From WHSW01 sp963821345 (lineage in GTDB: Bacteria > Actinomycetota > Thermoleophilia > Solirubrobacterales > 70-9), in assembly GCA_963821345.1 (NCBI GenBank), contig CAWGDM010000012.1, positions 62,001-126,000 on the forward strand: DNA of 64,000 nucleotides. Reading direction: 5' to 3'. Made by a program: the position numbers and the translations under genes. Shown in pieces: positions 51,839-61,728 of this stretch (positions within the stretch are counted from its first letter, which is position 1; the number at the start of each line of letters is the position of its first letter). The notes beneath the pieces were generated by a model that had not been told where the DNA came from, made no database searches, and saw nothing but the letters and a program-made list of their open reading frames with translations.

Positions 51839-52391
51839 CTACTGCTTGCAGGCCGGCGAACTGGGCGAGCAGCCGCCCGAGTCCGGCGGCGGCGTCTGGT
51901 CGCCGCCGCCCGATCCCGCCCCGCCACCGGTGGTGCAGGCGGGCGAGTTATCGCGGCTTGCAGCCGGAGCCGCGCGCCGTGGTGACTGTGTTGGAGCCGC
52001 CGCCGCTCGGCCCCGAGGCCGGGTTGGAGGGGTCCGCGCCGGAGTCCGAACCGTGATTCGGCTGACCGCGTCCGCCGAGGGCTCGAAGCCTGATCGCCGC
52101 CGGCGCCGGCGCCGGCGTCCACCTCCGGTCGTCTGGCCGCCACCGGGCGCGCCCTGGCCCGACGCCAGCGTTCCCACCGTTGCCACCGCCGGTGGCCCGC
52201 TCTGCCCCTGCGGCCGTCCCGCCGCTCCCCGGCGCATCCGGTCGGTCGGCGTCGGTCGGCGACGGTCGTGGTCGAGGGCGGGAGCCCGACGGTCGTCGTC
52301 GACGCGGTCTCGTCGCCGCCGCCGCAGCCGGGGCGAGCGCGCACGCGGCGACCGCCAAGGCGACCAGCATGAAGGAGACGCGGTTGGACAT
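51839..52391 (-). CDS. secreted low-complexity Gly/Ser/Thr/Pro-rich protein, several frameshifts
   Basis: Begins at ATG 52391 with a signal peptide MSNRVSFMLVALAVAACALA; a Cys at the end of the hydrophobic stretch hints at a lipoprotein. Beyond it no single frame holds: GGDETASTTTVGLPPSTTTV in one, QSGPPAVATVGTLASGQGAP in another, and SGPSGGGSNTVTTARGSG and DNSPACTTGGGAGSGGGD in others, ending GCSPSSPACKQ at 51839. Composition is like a stalk or linker. Length 553 = 3n+1. The protein cannot be reconstructed with confidence. Confidence 0.45.
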
Positions 52392-52421
52392 CGAAAGAAG
52401 CCTGAGCAGAGACAGCCGCGT

Positions 52422-52443
52422 CCGCCCGGGAGACCCCGGGCGG
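52422..52443 (-). terminator. GC-rich hairpin between two secreted-protein genes
   Basis: CCGCCCGGG (52422-52430), AGAC, CCCGGGCGG (52435-52443): a perfect 9-bp stem with a 4-base loop. It lies after the stop of the 52473-53104 gene on the minus strand and before the start of the 51839-52391 gene. No U tract follows, as is common in high-GC actinobacteria. Confidence 0.5.
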
Positions 52444-52472
52444 CGCGGGCCCTACGTTGGTTACGTCCCGGA

Positions 52473-53104
52473 CTAGCCGGCCGGGAACACGACCGAGTCG
52501 AGACCGGACGTTGATCGCCCCGCCGCCACCGGCGGAAGGAGTGACGATCCCGGCTGCGGTGATGAGCAGGTCGCTCCGGCGTCGCCCGGGTGTTCGACCG
52601 GCGAGCACGTCGTGAACAGCTGTCGTCGCCGGGCGAGTAGCCGACCGGCAGCGGTGAATGCGGAGGTGCCGCTCGTGCCGAGATCGTCCCCTTCAGGTGA
52701 ACGAACCCGAGCGAGTCCTTCTGACCCGCGGTAGCCGTGGCCGAGAACCCCGCCGTCAGCGTTGCGCCGTTGTGAACGGCGACTCCCTGCGATGCCCACA
52801 TCGTGGAACGCCGTCCTGGGCGGTCAGGGCATAGCCGGTCGCGGCGACGCCGTTGAGCTGGGTCGCGTTGGTCGCGGTGGTCGCGGTCGTCGCCTGTCGG
52901 CCGAGGTTGACGTGCGAGCCGGAGACGTTCGCCTTCAGCTCCTTGTCAGCCTGCTTCTTCGAGATCTTCTTGACCTTCGACTTGGTGATCTTGCTGCTGA
53001 CGCCGTCGGTGCCCGCGATCGCCGATCCGACCATCGCCAAGCGCGAGGGCCACGACCGCGACGACCATCGCTGCCGATGGACGAGACGTACTGAACTTCT
53101 TCAT
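52473..53104 (-). CDS. secreted protein with Lys-rich repeats, same family as the 39955 gene, several frameshifts
   Basis: About 209 residues after correction. ATG 53104: MKKFSTSRPSAAMVVAVVAL, then (after one extra base near 53038) MVGSAIAGTDGVSSKITKSK. So a signal peptide ending AIA(G) is followed by KKISKKQADKELKANVSGSH and ATTATTATNATQLNGVAATG. Later pieces in changing frames: SQGVAVHNGATLTAGFSATA, SGTSGTSAFTAA, FTTCSPVEHPGDAGATC and GLDSVVFPAG-stop. The cysteines in the C-terminal third suggest a lectin-like or C-type fold seen in secreted proteins of this class. Length 632 = 3n+2. Confidence 0.6.
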
Positions 53105-53182
53105 ACGCGATTTCCCTCCTAGGGTGGTCCGGAAGGTCGCGCCAAGGCGCGCCTCACCCCCCCGGCTGTGTCTTACGCCGCA

Positions 53183-53211
53183 ACCCTCTACGTTCGCGGG
53201 CGGTTTGTCAA
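53183..53211 (-). promoter_or_regulatory. possible promoter of the 53104 secreted-protein gene
   Basis: TTGACA (53211-53206, perfect), 17 bases, then GAGGGT (53188-53183), about 79 bases before the ATG. An alternative -10 TAGAGG lies 15 bases after the -35. The AGGGT box at 17 bases is the same as in the promoter-like site before the 39955 gene. Confidence 0.45.
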
Positions 53212-53225
53212 GCACGCCGCCCGGG

Positions 53226-53615
53226 TCAGGATTCGATCAGCGCGCGGTACGCGGCCACGTCGAGAAGCGACTCGGCCTCCGCCGGGTCACCGAGCCTCAC
53301 CCGGACCAGCCAACCGCCGCCGTAGGGCTCCTCGTTGATCGCCTCGGGAGCGTCGGCGAGCGCCTCGTTGACGGCCACGACCTCGCCTGACAGCGGCGCG
53401 ATCACGTCCGAGACCGCCTTCACCGACTCGACCTCGGCGTAGGCGGCGTCCTTGGCGATCGTCGCGCCGACCTCCGGGGGCTCGAAGAAGACCACCTCGC
53501 CGAGCGCGTCCTGCGCGTACCAGGTGATCCCGAGGGTCGCCTCGTCTCCCTCGATCCGCGCCCAGTCGTGCTCCGGGTGGTACTTGAGCTCCTCGGGGTA
53601 GGTCTCGTCGGCCAA
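53226..53615 (-). CDS. gcvH: glycine cleavage system H protein
   Basis: 129 residues from TTG 53615 (MADETYPEELKYHPEHDWAR); GGAG lies 8 bases upstream, which favours this TTG over another at 53621 that overlaps the gcvT stop as TTGA. The lipoylation site is EVESVKAVSDV with Lys66. Shuttles the aminomethyl group between P, T and L proteins. L protein and lipoate genes are not in the window. Confidence 0.93.
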   Translation of the reverse strand: MADETYPEELKYHPEHDWARIEGDEATLGITWYAQDALGEVVFFEPPEVGATIAKDAAYAEVESVKAVSDVIAPLSGEVVAVNEALADAPEAINEEPYGGGWLVRVRLGDPAEAESLLDVAAYRALIES

Positions 53616-53617
53616 GG

Positions 53618-54739
53618 TCAACTCTCCTTCGCATCGGGGTCGTAGAGGGGCTTGGACTCTATGCGCGCCGCCCGGCGCTTTCCGCGCACGTCGACCTCGA
53701 GCGCGGTCCCGGGCTCGGCGAGATCCGAGCGCACATAGCCCATTCCGATCCCGCGCTCGAGCGAGGGCGAGAAGGTGCCGCTGGTGACGACGCCCACCTC
53801 GGCGCCCTCGGCGTCGACGATCGCGTTGCCCTGGCGCGGGATCCCGCGGCCCGTGATCGCGAACGGCGCCAGTTTCTGGGCGGTGCCGTCCGCGCGCGCG
53901 GCGGCGACCGCCTCGGCGCCGATGAACCCGGTCGCCTCCTTGCAGCACCAGCCGAGCCCCGCCTCGATCGGGTTGCGGTCGACCGAGAGGTCGTTGCCGT
54001 AGAGGTGAAAGCAGACCTCGAGCCGCAGCGTGTCGCGGGCCGCGAGCCCGGCGGGCACCGCCCCCGCCCCGACCAGCGCCGCCCACAGCCCGGGCGCCGC
54101 GCCCGGCTCGACCAGAACCTCGACCCCGTCCTCGCCGGTGTAGCCCGTCCCGCAGATCAGAACACCGCCCGCCACGTCCTCGGCTTCGCCTGCGAACGTG
54201 CGGAGCGGCAGCATGGCGGTGTGGAACCGCGCCGGCAGCTCGCCGTCGACGAGCCCGGCGACGATCCCGCGCGCCGCCGGTCCCTGGACGGCGAGCATCG
54301 CGTAGTCGTCGATCCGGTCGGCGACCTCGGCCTCGAGGCCGTCGGCGTGCTCGCGAAACCACGCCAGGTCGAGCTCGTGGTTGGCGGCGTTGGAGACGGT
54401 CAGGTAGCGGTCCGCGGCGAGCCGGTAGGTGAACAGGTCGTCGAGCACCCCGCCGTCGGGGCGACAGAGCACCGAGTACTGGGCGCCGCCGACCTCGATC
54501 GCGGCGACGTCGTTGGAGAGCAGCCGCTGCAGCAGCTCCAGCGCCTGCGGTCCCGAGGTCTCGATCTCGCCCATGTGCGAGACGTCGAAGACGCCGCAGC
54601 CCGAGCGCACCGCGAGGTGCTCGGCGCGCACGCCCTCGTATTCGACCGGCATCTCCCAGCCGGCGAACGGAACCAGCTTCGCGCCGGCGGCGACGTGCGC
54701 GTCGTGCAGGGGGGTGCGTCTCAGGGCCGTCGCTTCCAC
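53618..54739 (-). CDS. gcvT: aminomethyltransferase (glycine cleavage T protein)
   Basis: 373 residues. MEATALRRTPLHDAHVAAGA then LVPFAGWEMPVEYEGVRAEH, GVFDVSHMGEIETSG, and LVEPGAAPGLWAALV near the centre; C-terminal beta-barrel with ERGIGMGYVRSDL. The catalytic Asp lies in the GxFDVSHM-type segment. Transfers the methylene from the H protein to tetrahydrofolate. It is 27 bases after ftsZ, so no glycine riboswitch fits in front of it. Confidence 0.93.
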   Translation of the reverse strand: MEATALRRTPLHDAHVAAGAKLVPFAGWEMPVEYEGVRAEHLAVRSGCGVFDVSHMGEIETSGPQALELLQRLLSNDVAAIEVGGAQYSVLCRPDGGVLDDLFTYRLAADRYLTVSNAANHELDLAWFREHADGLEAEVADRIDDYAMLAVQGPAARGIVAGLVDGELPARFHTAMLPLRTFAGEAEDVAGGVLICGTGYTGEDGVEVLVEPGAAPGLWAALVGAGAVPAGLAARDTLRLEVCFHLYGNDLSVDRNPIEAGLGWCCKEATGFIGAEAVAAARADGTAQKLAPFAITGRGIPRQGNAIVDAEGAEVGVVTSGTFSPSLERGIGMGYVRSDLAEPGTALEVDVRGKRRAARIESKPLYDPDAKES

Positions 54740-54766
54740 GACGGTGAGGCTATCCCGAGGTGAAGG

Positions 54767-55852
54767 TCAGCTGCCGCGCAGGAAGGGCGGGACGTCGATG
54801 TCGTCGTCGGAGACCTGCAGCTCGCGCCGCTCGCGGTCGGCAAGCCCGCCGACACGGCGCGCGCGGCTTCGCTCGCGAACCTGCATCGGCTTGCGAGCCA
54901 GCGTCTCGCGGCCCTCGAACCCGGTCGCGATCACGGTCACCCGCACCTCGTCGCCCAGGGTCGGGTCGATCACGGTGCCGAAGATGATGTTGGCGCCCTT
55001 GTCGGCCGTCGAGACGACGATGTCGGCAGCCTCGTTGACCTCGAACAGGTTCAGGTCCTCGGAGCCGGTGAAGTTGAGCAGCATCCCGGTGGCGCCCTCG
55101 ATCGACTCCTCCATCAGCGGCGAGTTGACCGCCATCTTCGCCGCCTCCTGGGCGCGGTTCTCGCCCGAGGCGGTGCCGATGCCCATCATCGCCGAGCCCG
55201 CGTCGGCCATCACCGTGCGGACGTCGGCGAAGTCGAGGTTGATCTGGCCCGGGGTGGTGATCAGGTCGGTGATCCCCTGGACGCCCTGGCGCAGGATGTC
55301 GTCGGCCATCCGGAAGGCCTCCTGAACCGAGGTCCGGCGCTCGACGACCTCGAGCAGCTTCTGGTTCGGGACGATGATCAGCGTGTCGACCTTGGCCCGC
55401 AGCTTGTCGATCCCGTCAAGCGCCTGCTGCATGCGGCGGTTGCCCTCGAACTCGAACGGCTTGGTGACCACGCCGACGGTCAGCGCGCCGATCTCCTCCT
55501 TGGCGATCTCGGCGATCACCGGCGCCGCACCGGTACCGGTGCCGCCGCCCTCGCCGGCGGTGACGAAGACCATGTCGGCGCCCTTGAGCGCCTCCTTGAT
55601 CTCGTCGCGCGATTCCGCCGCGGCGCCCGCGCCTACGTCGGGGTTCGCGCCCGCGCCGAGGCCGTGGGTGAGGTTGTGGCCGGCGGCCAGCTTGATGTCG
55701 GCCTCGCACGACTGCAGGGCCTGAACGTCGGTGTTGATGGCGATGAACTCGACGCCCTTGAGCCCGGCGTCGACCATGCGGCTGACCGCATTGGTGCCAC
55801 CGCCGCCGGCGCCGACGACCTTGATCACCGCGAGATAGGACGACTCGACCAT
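54767..55852 (-). CDS. ftsZ: cell division protein FtsZ
   Basis: 361 residues. GTP-binding: VVGAGGGGTNAVSRMVDAGL, INTDVQALQ, and the tubulin signature GEGGGTGTGAAPVIA. The T7 loop has DFADVRTVMADAGSAMMGIG with the catalytic Asp for GTP hydrolysis. A short C-terminal linker (about 30 residues of Arg/Glu) ends in the conserved tail DDIDVPPFLRGS, which binds FtsA or SepF-like anchors; no ftsA is nearby. Forms the Z-ring. Its own promoter lies in the 222 bases to ftsQ. Confidence 0.97.
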   Translation of the reverse strand: MVESSYLAVIKVVGAGGGGTNAVSRMVDAGLKGVEFIAINTDVQALQSCEADIKLAAGHNLTHGLGAGANPDVGAGAAAESRDEIKEALKGADMVFVTAGEGGGTGTGAAPVIAEIAKEEIGALTVGVVTKPFEFEGNRRMQQALDGIDKLRAKVDTLIIVPNQKLLEVVERRTSVQEAFRMADDILRQGVQGITDLITTPGQINLDFADVRTVMADAGSAMMGIGTASGENRAQEAAKMAVNSPLMEESIEGATGMLLNFTGSEDLNLFEVNEAADIVVSTADKGANIIFGTVIDPTLGDEVRVTVIATGFEGRETLARKPMQVRERSRARRVGGLADRERRELQVSDDDIDVPPFLRGS

Positions 55853-55945
55853 TTCTCCCGTTCCTGAGTTGACCCTATTTCTTCCGTCCGAGGCTGAAGG
55901 CAGACTTGAGTGTTTTCCGCAAACTGCAGCCTAGACGTGAGGGCG

Positions 55946-55974
55946 ACGGTAGGGCATCGTGGCGTCGGTGTCAA
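55946..55974 (-). promoter_or_regulatory. probable ftsZ promoter
   Basis: TTGACA (55974-55969), 17 bases, TACCGT (55951-55946). The -35 is perfect and the -10 fits the actinobacterial TAnnnT pattern. It lies about 94 bases before the ftsZ ATG at 55852 in the 222-base ftsQ-ftsZ gap. The gap also has an AT-rich stretch near 56040-56060 (CATATTTCC region); nothing else is recognised in it. Confidence 0.6.
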
Positions 55975-56074
55975 TCCACGCCCCCGGCCGTGGCACGGAA
56001 TCCTGCACCGCCCCAACCCTCGATTCCAACTCGAAGGTTCACATATTTCCTAAAGTCTCGACCCGAACTCGAGG

Positions 56075-57104
56075 TTAGCCCGCGCCACCGCCCGCCGGGC
56101 GCTCGGGCACCCGAACGTCCAGGTAGGTGAGCGCGTCGACCCTCGGGTCGGCGAGCACCGCCGCCGCCGAGGCCCACTTGGCCGCCGCCGCGGAGCCGCT
56201 TCCGAAGCGGATCGGGATCCCGCCGCGCATCGTCACCTCGACCCCGAAATCCTTGTCGTAGCCGGCCCGCTCGATCAGCGGGCGCAGCGGCTCGGGCGCC
56301 GCCCCGAGGACCAGAGCCTGTTGCAGCGGCTCGCCCGTCAGCGCCCCGGAGGCCGGGATCCTGTCCAGCTCGAGCTGTGGCAGCTTGGCGTCGTCGGGCA
56401 CCGAGACGCCGGTCAGCATGGTGCCGTCAGCGGCCACCGCGACCTCCTGCCCGCCCGGCCTCGGCCAGCAGCGCCGGCGGGCGCTCGCGGACCTCGATCC
56501 TCATCCCGTGCGGGAAGTTTGGGTCGACGCTGACGGCTGCGACCGTGGGGAAGGCTGCGGCGGCGCGCTCGAGCTTCGCCGGGTCGGCATGCAGGGTGGT
56601 CTGCTCCTCGGCGACCTCGGTCAGCCGGTCGACGATCGCGGCGCGGTCGCCGCTGGTCACCCCGACGACGTCGACGTTGGTGACCGCGACCAGCGACGAG
56701 TCGCGAAGCCAGAGGAAGTAGCCGGCGGCGGCGGTTGCCGCGAGGATCGCGATCACCGCGATCCGGTAGCGCCAGGTGGCGGCGGTGAACGCCCCGCGAA
56801 GCGCTCGCAGCGGGCGCGGGCGCGACCAGGTTCGCCGGCGGCGCGGCGCGCGCGGACGGCGGGCGGTGGCCCGCGCTGCTCGTCGGGGCCGGGACCGCTT
56901 CGGCGCCCTGGGCTTCGGCGCCGCGCGCTTGGTGGTCGCCCGCTTGGTGGTCGCCGCGCGTGACGGCTTCTGCTTGGGCTTCGTCCGGGTGCGCGGCCGG
57001 GCGGCTGTGGCGCTGGCGCGGCCAGCCGTTGACTTGCGCTTGGATGCCGTGCCCGCGCCGGCGCGGCGCTTGCCGGCAGGCGTTGCTGCCCGTGCTCGGC
57101 TCAT
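56075..57104 (-). CDS. ftsQ: cell division protein FtsQ, one frameshift
   Basis: About 342 residues after correction. A strongly basic cytoplasmic tail of some 110 residues full of Lys, Arg, Ala and Thr (KPSRAATTKRATTKRAAPKP) precedes one transmembrane segment (IAVIAILAATAAAGYFLWL). The POTRA domain follows: VTNVDVVGVTSGDRAAIVDR. After ERPPALLAEAG one extra G near 56454-56460 shifts the frame; the correct one reads QEVAVAADGTMLTGVSV and runs to 56075. Length 1030 = 3n+1. Links FtsB/FtsL and the septal machinery. Confidence 0.85.
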
Positions 57105-57144
57105 CGGGGTTGATTTCCCCCCGCGAGCCGCTCCTCCTGCCTGC

Positions 57145-58068
<924 letters not shown>

Positions 58069-58076
<8 letters not shown>

Positions 58077-59391
58077 CTCCGCCCTCACCCAACAGCGCCT
58101 CGCCGACCAGGTACACGTCGCCGGCTCCGATGGTCACCAGCAGATCGCCGTCGCGCAGCCGCGGGCCGAGCACGCGCTCGGCGGTCGCCGCGTCGCGCAG
58201 CCACATCACCGGGCGCCCGCCCGCATGCTCAGCCGCCGCCCTGGCGACGTCGAGCCCGCTGACCCCGGCGAGCTCACCGACCGGCTGCTCGCGCGCCGGA
58301 TAGACGTCGAGCACCCCGACCTCGTCGGCCGCCGCCAGCGCGGCGCCGAAGCGCCCCGCGAGCGCCTTGGTGCGCGAGTACAGATGCGGCTGGAAGAGCG
58401 CGATCAGGCGAGCCGGACCGAGCTCGCGCAGCGCCTCGAGCGTCGCCGCGACCTCGGTCGGGTGATGGGCGTAGTCGTCGTAGACCTGGGCCCCGTTGCG
58501 GCTGCCGCGGTGCTGCTGGCGCCTGACGATCCCGGGGAAGGCGGCCAGCGCGCCGGCCGCCGGGCCGAGGTCGAAGCCGGCGAGCTCGAGCCCGCAGAGC
58601 GCCGCCCGCGCGTTGAGGACGTTGTGGCGGCCCGGGACGCGCAGCGATAGCGCGGGCCCCGGGCGCTCGGCGTCGAAGCGCGCCGCTCGCCCGCCGGCCG
58701 CGGCCGCGACGCCGTCGAGGCCGGGGTCGGCGGCCACCGCGGCCGCCGTCGCCCCGCCGGCGAACTTCGCGAACGCCTCGAGCAGCTCGGCCCGCGAGCG
58801 CCAGCGCGAGTGATGATCGAGCTCGACGTTGGTGATCACCGCGACCTCGGGGTCGAGGTCCAGGAAGCTGCCGTCGGACTCGTCGGCCTCGGCGACCACC
58901 CACTCCCCCGTCCCCCAGCCGGCGTTCGCCGGGGCGCCCTGCGGCCCGGCGCCGGGCAGCTCGCCGCCGAGGAAGAAGCACGGGTCGGCGCCGGTCGCCC
59001 TCAGGGCCTCGACCAGCATCCCCGCGGTGGTCGTCTTTCCGTGGGTTCCGGAGACCGCGATCAGGCGGCGCAGCGAGCAGAGCTCGGCGAGCAGTTCGCC
59101 GCGGTGGACCACCCGCTGGCCACGCTCCCGGGCGCGGGTGAGCTCGGGGTTGTCGTCGGCGATCGCGGTCGAGACCACCACCTCGGCGGCCGCCGGGACC
59201 GCCTCCGGATCGTGGCCGACGCGCGGCTCGAGCCCGGCGGCGCGCAGCCGCCGCAGGTATGAGCTCTCGGCGCGGTCCGAGCCGGTGACCGTGGCCCCGA
59301 GGCGGTGGCAGACCAGCGCCAGCCCGCTCATCCCGGCCCCTCCGATCGCGATGAAGTGCAGCTCCCGCCCGGTCCAGTCGTCGTCGCTCAT
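58069..59391 (-). CDS. murC: UDP-N-acetylmuramate-L-alanine ligase
   Basis: 440 residues. GGAGMSGLALVCHRLGATVT (17-36) is the UDP-binding Rossmann start, SGTHGKTTTAGML the ATP P-loop, with EADESDGSFL and VTNVELDHHS, and DDYAHHPTEVAATL. Adds L-Ala to UDP-MurNAc. Overlaps murG by 4 bases and murB by 8. Confidence 0.96.
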
Positions 59392-60536
59392 CGCTGCTTA
59401 GGTTCGCGGATCGCGCCCAAGAGCTCGGCCGCCACCCGCTCGGCGGCGTCGGGGCGGGCGAGCGATCGCGCCGCCGCGGCCATCGTCTCCAACCGGGGCG
59501 GGTCGTCGATCAGGGCGGCGGCCAGTTCGCGCAGCCGTCCCGAGTCGAGCTCGGCGTCCTCGATCACCACGGCGGCCCCCGCGGCGGCCATCCACTCGGC
59601 GTTGGCGTGCTGATGGCGCTGGGCCGCGTACGGATACGGGACCAGGATCGACGGGCGCCCGGCGGCGGCGATCTCGAACACCGAGCCCCCCGAGCGGGCG
59701 AGCACCACGTCGCAGGCGGCGAGCGCGTCGGCGAGCCCGGGCTCGTACTCGAGCAGCGTGTAGCGGTCGCCGTTCGGCGCCTCGGCCAGCGTCCGGGCCG
59801 CGCTCTCGTGATCGCGGCTGCCGCTGATGTGAAGGACGTGGAAGTCGCGCCCATCCGCCTGTGGCCCGGTGAACGCCTCGAGCGCGGCGACGTTGATCGA
59901 CCGGGCGCCCTGGCTGCCGCCGAAGACCAGCAGGCACCGATCGCCGGCGGCGATCCCGAAGCGGTCCCGGGCGGCCTCGCGGTCCGCGGCCATGATCGCC
60001 GCCGGCACCGGCCGCCCGGTGACCAGATAGCGGTCGCCGTCGAGGCCCTCGATCGGGAAGGCCAGGCAGACCCGTCGGGCGCGGCGCGCCAGCCAGCGGT
60101 TGGTGAGCCCGAGGTGGCGGTCCGCCTCGGTCAGCACCAGGGGCAGGCGCATGCCGATCGCCGCCAGCCCGGCCGGGCCGGCAACGTAACCGCCGCCTCC
60201 GAGTACCGCGTCGGCGCCGCGCTCGCGCAGCCGCCGGCGCGCCGCCGGGACCGCGGCGACCGCGCGTCCCAGCGCACCGGCGGCGCGCACCGGGTTGCCG
60301 CGGTCGAGGCCGCTGACCCGCAGCAGGTCGATCTCGTAGCCGGCCGCCGGCACGACCTCGGCCTCGGCGCGATCGGCGGCGCCGAGGAAGGAGACGGTCG
60401 CGCCCTCAGCCCGAAGCGCGTCGGCGACGGCGAGCGCCGGTACCACGTGCCCGGCGGTCCCGCCGGCCGCGATCACGACTCTGGGCCCTGCGGGACTTGG
60501 GGGCGCTGCGGGATCTGGGGGCGCTGCGGGCTCCAT
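59388..60536 (-). CDS. murG: UDP-GlcNAc:undecaprenyl-PP-MurNAc-pentapeptide transferase
   Basis: 382 residues from ATG 60536. VVIAAGGTAGHVVPALAVAD is the GGTxGH acceptor loop; GGGGYVAGPAGLAAI and GGSQGARSINVAALEAF are the family's second and third glycine-rich loops. It makes lipid II at the cytoplasmic face. The N-terminal leader is a Pro/Ala repeat before the core that overlaps the ftsW end by 131 bases; an earlier ATG at 60557 or a later GTG at 60476 cannot be excluded. Confidence 0.93.
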   Translation of the reverse strand: MEPAAPPDPAAPPSPAGPRVVIAAGGTAGHVVPALAVADALRAEGATVSFLGAADRAEAEVVPAAGYEIDLLRVSGLDRGNPVRAAGALGRAVAAVPAARRRLRERGADAVLGGGGYVAGPAGLAAIGMRLPLVLTEADRHLGLTNRWLARRARRVCLAFPIEGLDGDRYLVTGRPVPAAIMAADREAARDRFGIAAGDRCLLVFGGSQGARSINVAALEAFTGPQADGRDFHVLHISGSRDHESAARTLAEAPNGDRYTLLEYEPGLADALAACDVVLARSGGSVFEIAAAGRPSILVPYPYAAQRHQHANAEWMAAAGAAVVIEDAELDSGRLRELAAALIDDPPRLETMAAAARSLARPDAAERVAAELLGAIREPKQR

Positions 60537-61728
60537 CGACGACGCGAAGTGTCCCATCGGCGCTCGACGGCTTGCGGGCCCGAGCACGGCTCGCGGTCGA
60601 CGGCTTCGCCGCCGAACCTGCGCTGCCGCCGCGTGAGATGTTGAGCAGCAGCCCGACCCCGGCGAGCATCACGAGCATGCTCGCGTTGCCGTAGGAGACG
60701 AACGGCAGCGGCACGCCGGTAAGCGGCGCGAGCCCGAAGACGGCGAGCAGGTTGACCAGCGCCTGAACCAGGACGAGCGAGGTGAGCCCGGCGGCGAGCA
60801 GCTTGCCGTAGCGGTCGCGAGCCGACTGGGCGATGCGGAAGCCGGCGTAGCCGAACAGCCCGTAGAGGCCGACCAGGGCCCCGATCCCGACCATCCCCAG
60901 CTCCTCGCCGATCACCGCGGCGATCATGTCGGTATGCGCCTCGGGCAGGTAGAAGGCCTTCTGCAGGCTCTCGCCGAGGCCGACCCCGAACAGCCCGCCG
61001 GAGCCGAGCGCGATCTTTGCCTGGATCAGCTGGAATCCGGCCCCACCCGGATCGCCGTTCGGGTGCAAGAACGAGGTGATTCGCGCCACCCGGTAGGGCT
61101 CGATCAGGACCGCGAGCAGGACGACCGCGCCGGCCGCGACACCCAGCAGGGCGATGTCGCGAAGCCGCGCCCCGGCGCCGACCAGCAGCGCGGTGATCGC
61201 CAGCACGGTGACCATCGCAGTCCCCAGGTCGCCGATCCCGACGATCAGCACGCCGGCGCCGACCACGGTCAGCACCGGCGCCATCGGCTCGATCCCGCCC
61301 CGGACGATCTCGGGCCGCGTCGCCAGCAACTGGGCCGTGAACAGGATCAGGGCGATCTTCATCAGCTCCGAGGGCTGGATCTGGATCGGCCCGGCGGCGA
61401 GCCAGGCGCGTGAGCCGTTGACCTCGACCCCGAAGCCCGGGAGCATCACCAGGAAGCACAGGAAGGCCGCCCCGCCGAGCAGCAGCGGCGTCAGCGGCCG
61501 CAGCACCTTGACCCCGCGCCCGGCGAGCAGGCGCATGACCACCAGCCCGAGCCCGGCGAAGATCACCGTGCGCTTCAGGTAGTAGGCGCTGTCGCCCGAC
61601 TCGCCGAGCAGCTGGGTGGTCGAGCTGGCGCTGAACACCATCACCGCGCCGAAGGCGAGCAGGCAGAGCGTCGCCGTCAGCAGCAGCGAGTACTCGACCG
61701 ACTGCGCGGAGCGCTTCGCCTTAGCCAT
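60406..61728 (-). CDS. ftsW: lipid II flippase/polymerase FtsW (SEDS)
   Basis: 440 residues in the open frame. Ten transmembrane segments from residue 13 to about 365. SEDS marks: GSRAWLAAGPIQIQPSELMK, GDLGTAMV, HTDMIAAVIGEELG and PLTGVPLPFVSYGNASML. The last 70 residues are Arg/Ser-rich (RARARKPSSADGTLRVVDG) and run through the start of murG; this tail may be real or extended by a read error. Septal peptidoglycan glycosyltransferase. Start overlaps murD by 8 bases. Confidence 0.94.
   Translation of the reverse strand: MAKAKRSAQSVEYSLLLTATLCLLAFGAVMVFSASSTTQLLGESGDSAYYLKRTVIFAGLGLVVMRLLAGRGVKVLRPLTPLLLGGAAFLCFLVMLPGFGVEVNGSRAWLAAGPIQIQPSELMKIALILFTAQLLATRPEIVRGGIEPMAPVLTVVGAGVLIVGIGDLGTAMVTVLAITALLVGAGARLRDIALLGVAAGAVVLLAVLIEPYRVARITSFLHPNGDPGGAGFQLIQAKIALGSGGLFGVGLGESLQKAFYLPEAHTDMIAAVIGEELGMVGIGALVGLYGLFGYAGFRIAQSARDRYGKLLAAGLTSLVLVQALVNLLAVFGLAPLTGVPLPFVSYGNASMLVMLAGVGLLLNISRGGSAGSAAKPSTASRARARKPSSADGTLRVVDGARSAPRSRSAPKSRRAQSRDRGRRDRRARGTGARRRRRASG
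60488..60530. repeat. 18-base tandem repeat in the murG/ftsW overlap
   Basis: Two 18-base units (60488-60505 and 60506-60523, one mismatched pair) plus a 7-base partial copy. In the murG frame they code Pro-Ala-Ala-Pro-Pro-Asp/Ser repeats, in the ftsW frame Ser-Ala-Pro-Arg/Lys-Ser-Arg repeats, so the same repeat is read in two frames. Confidence 0.8.

Noticed and set aside
54740..54766. Glycine riboswitch before gcvT or gcvPA
   Set aside because: Only 27 bases precede gcvT, and the 51 bases before gcvPA show no tandem aptamer sequence.
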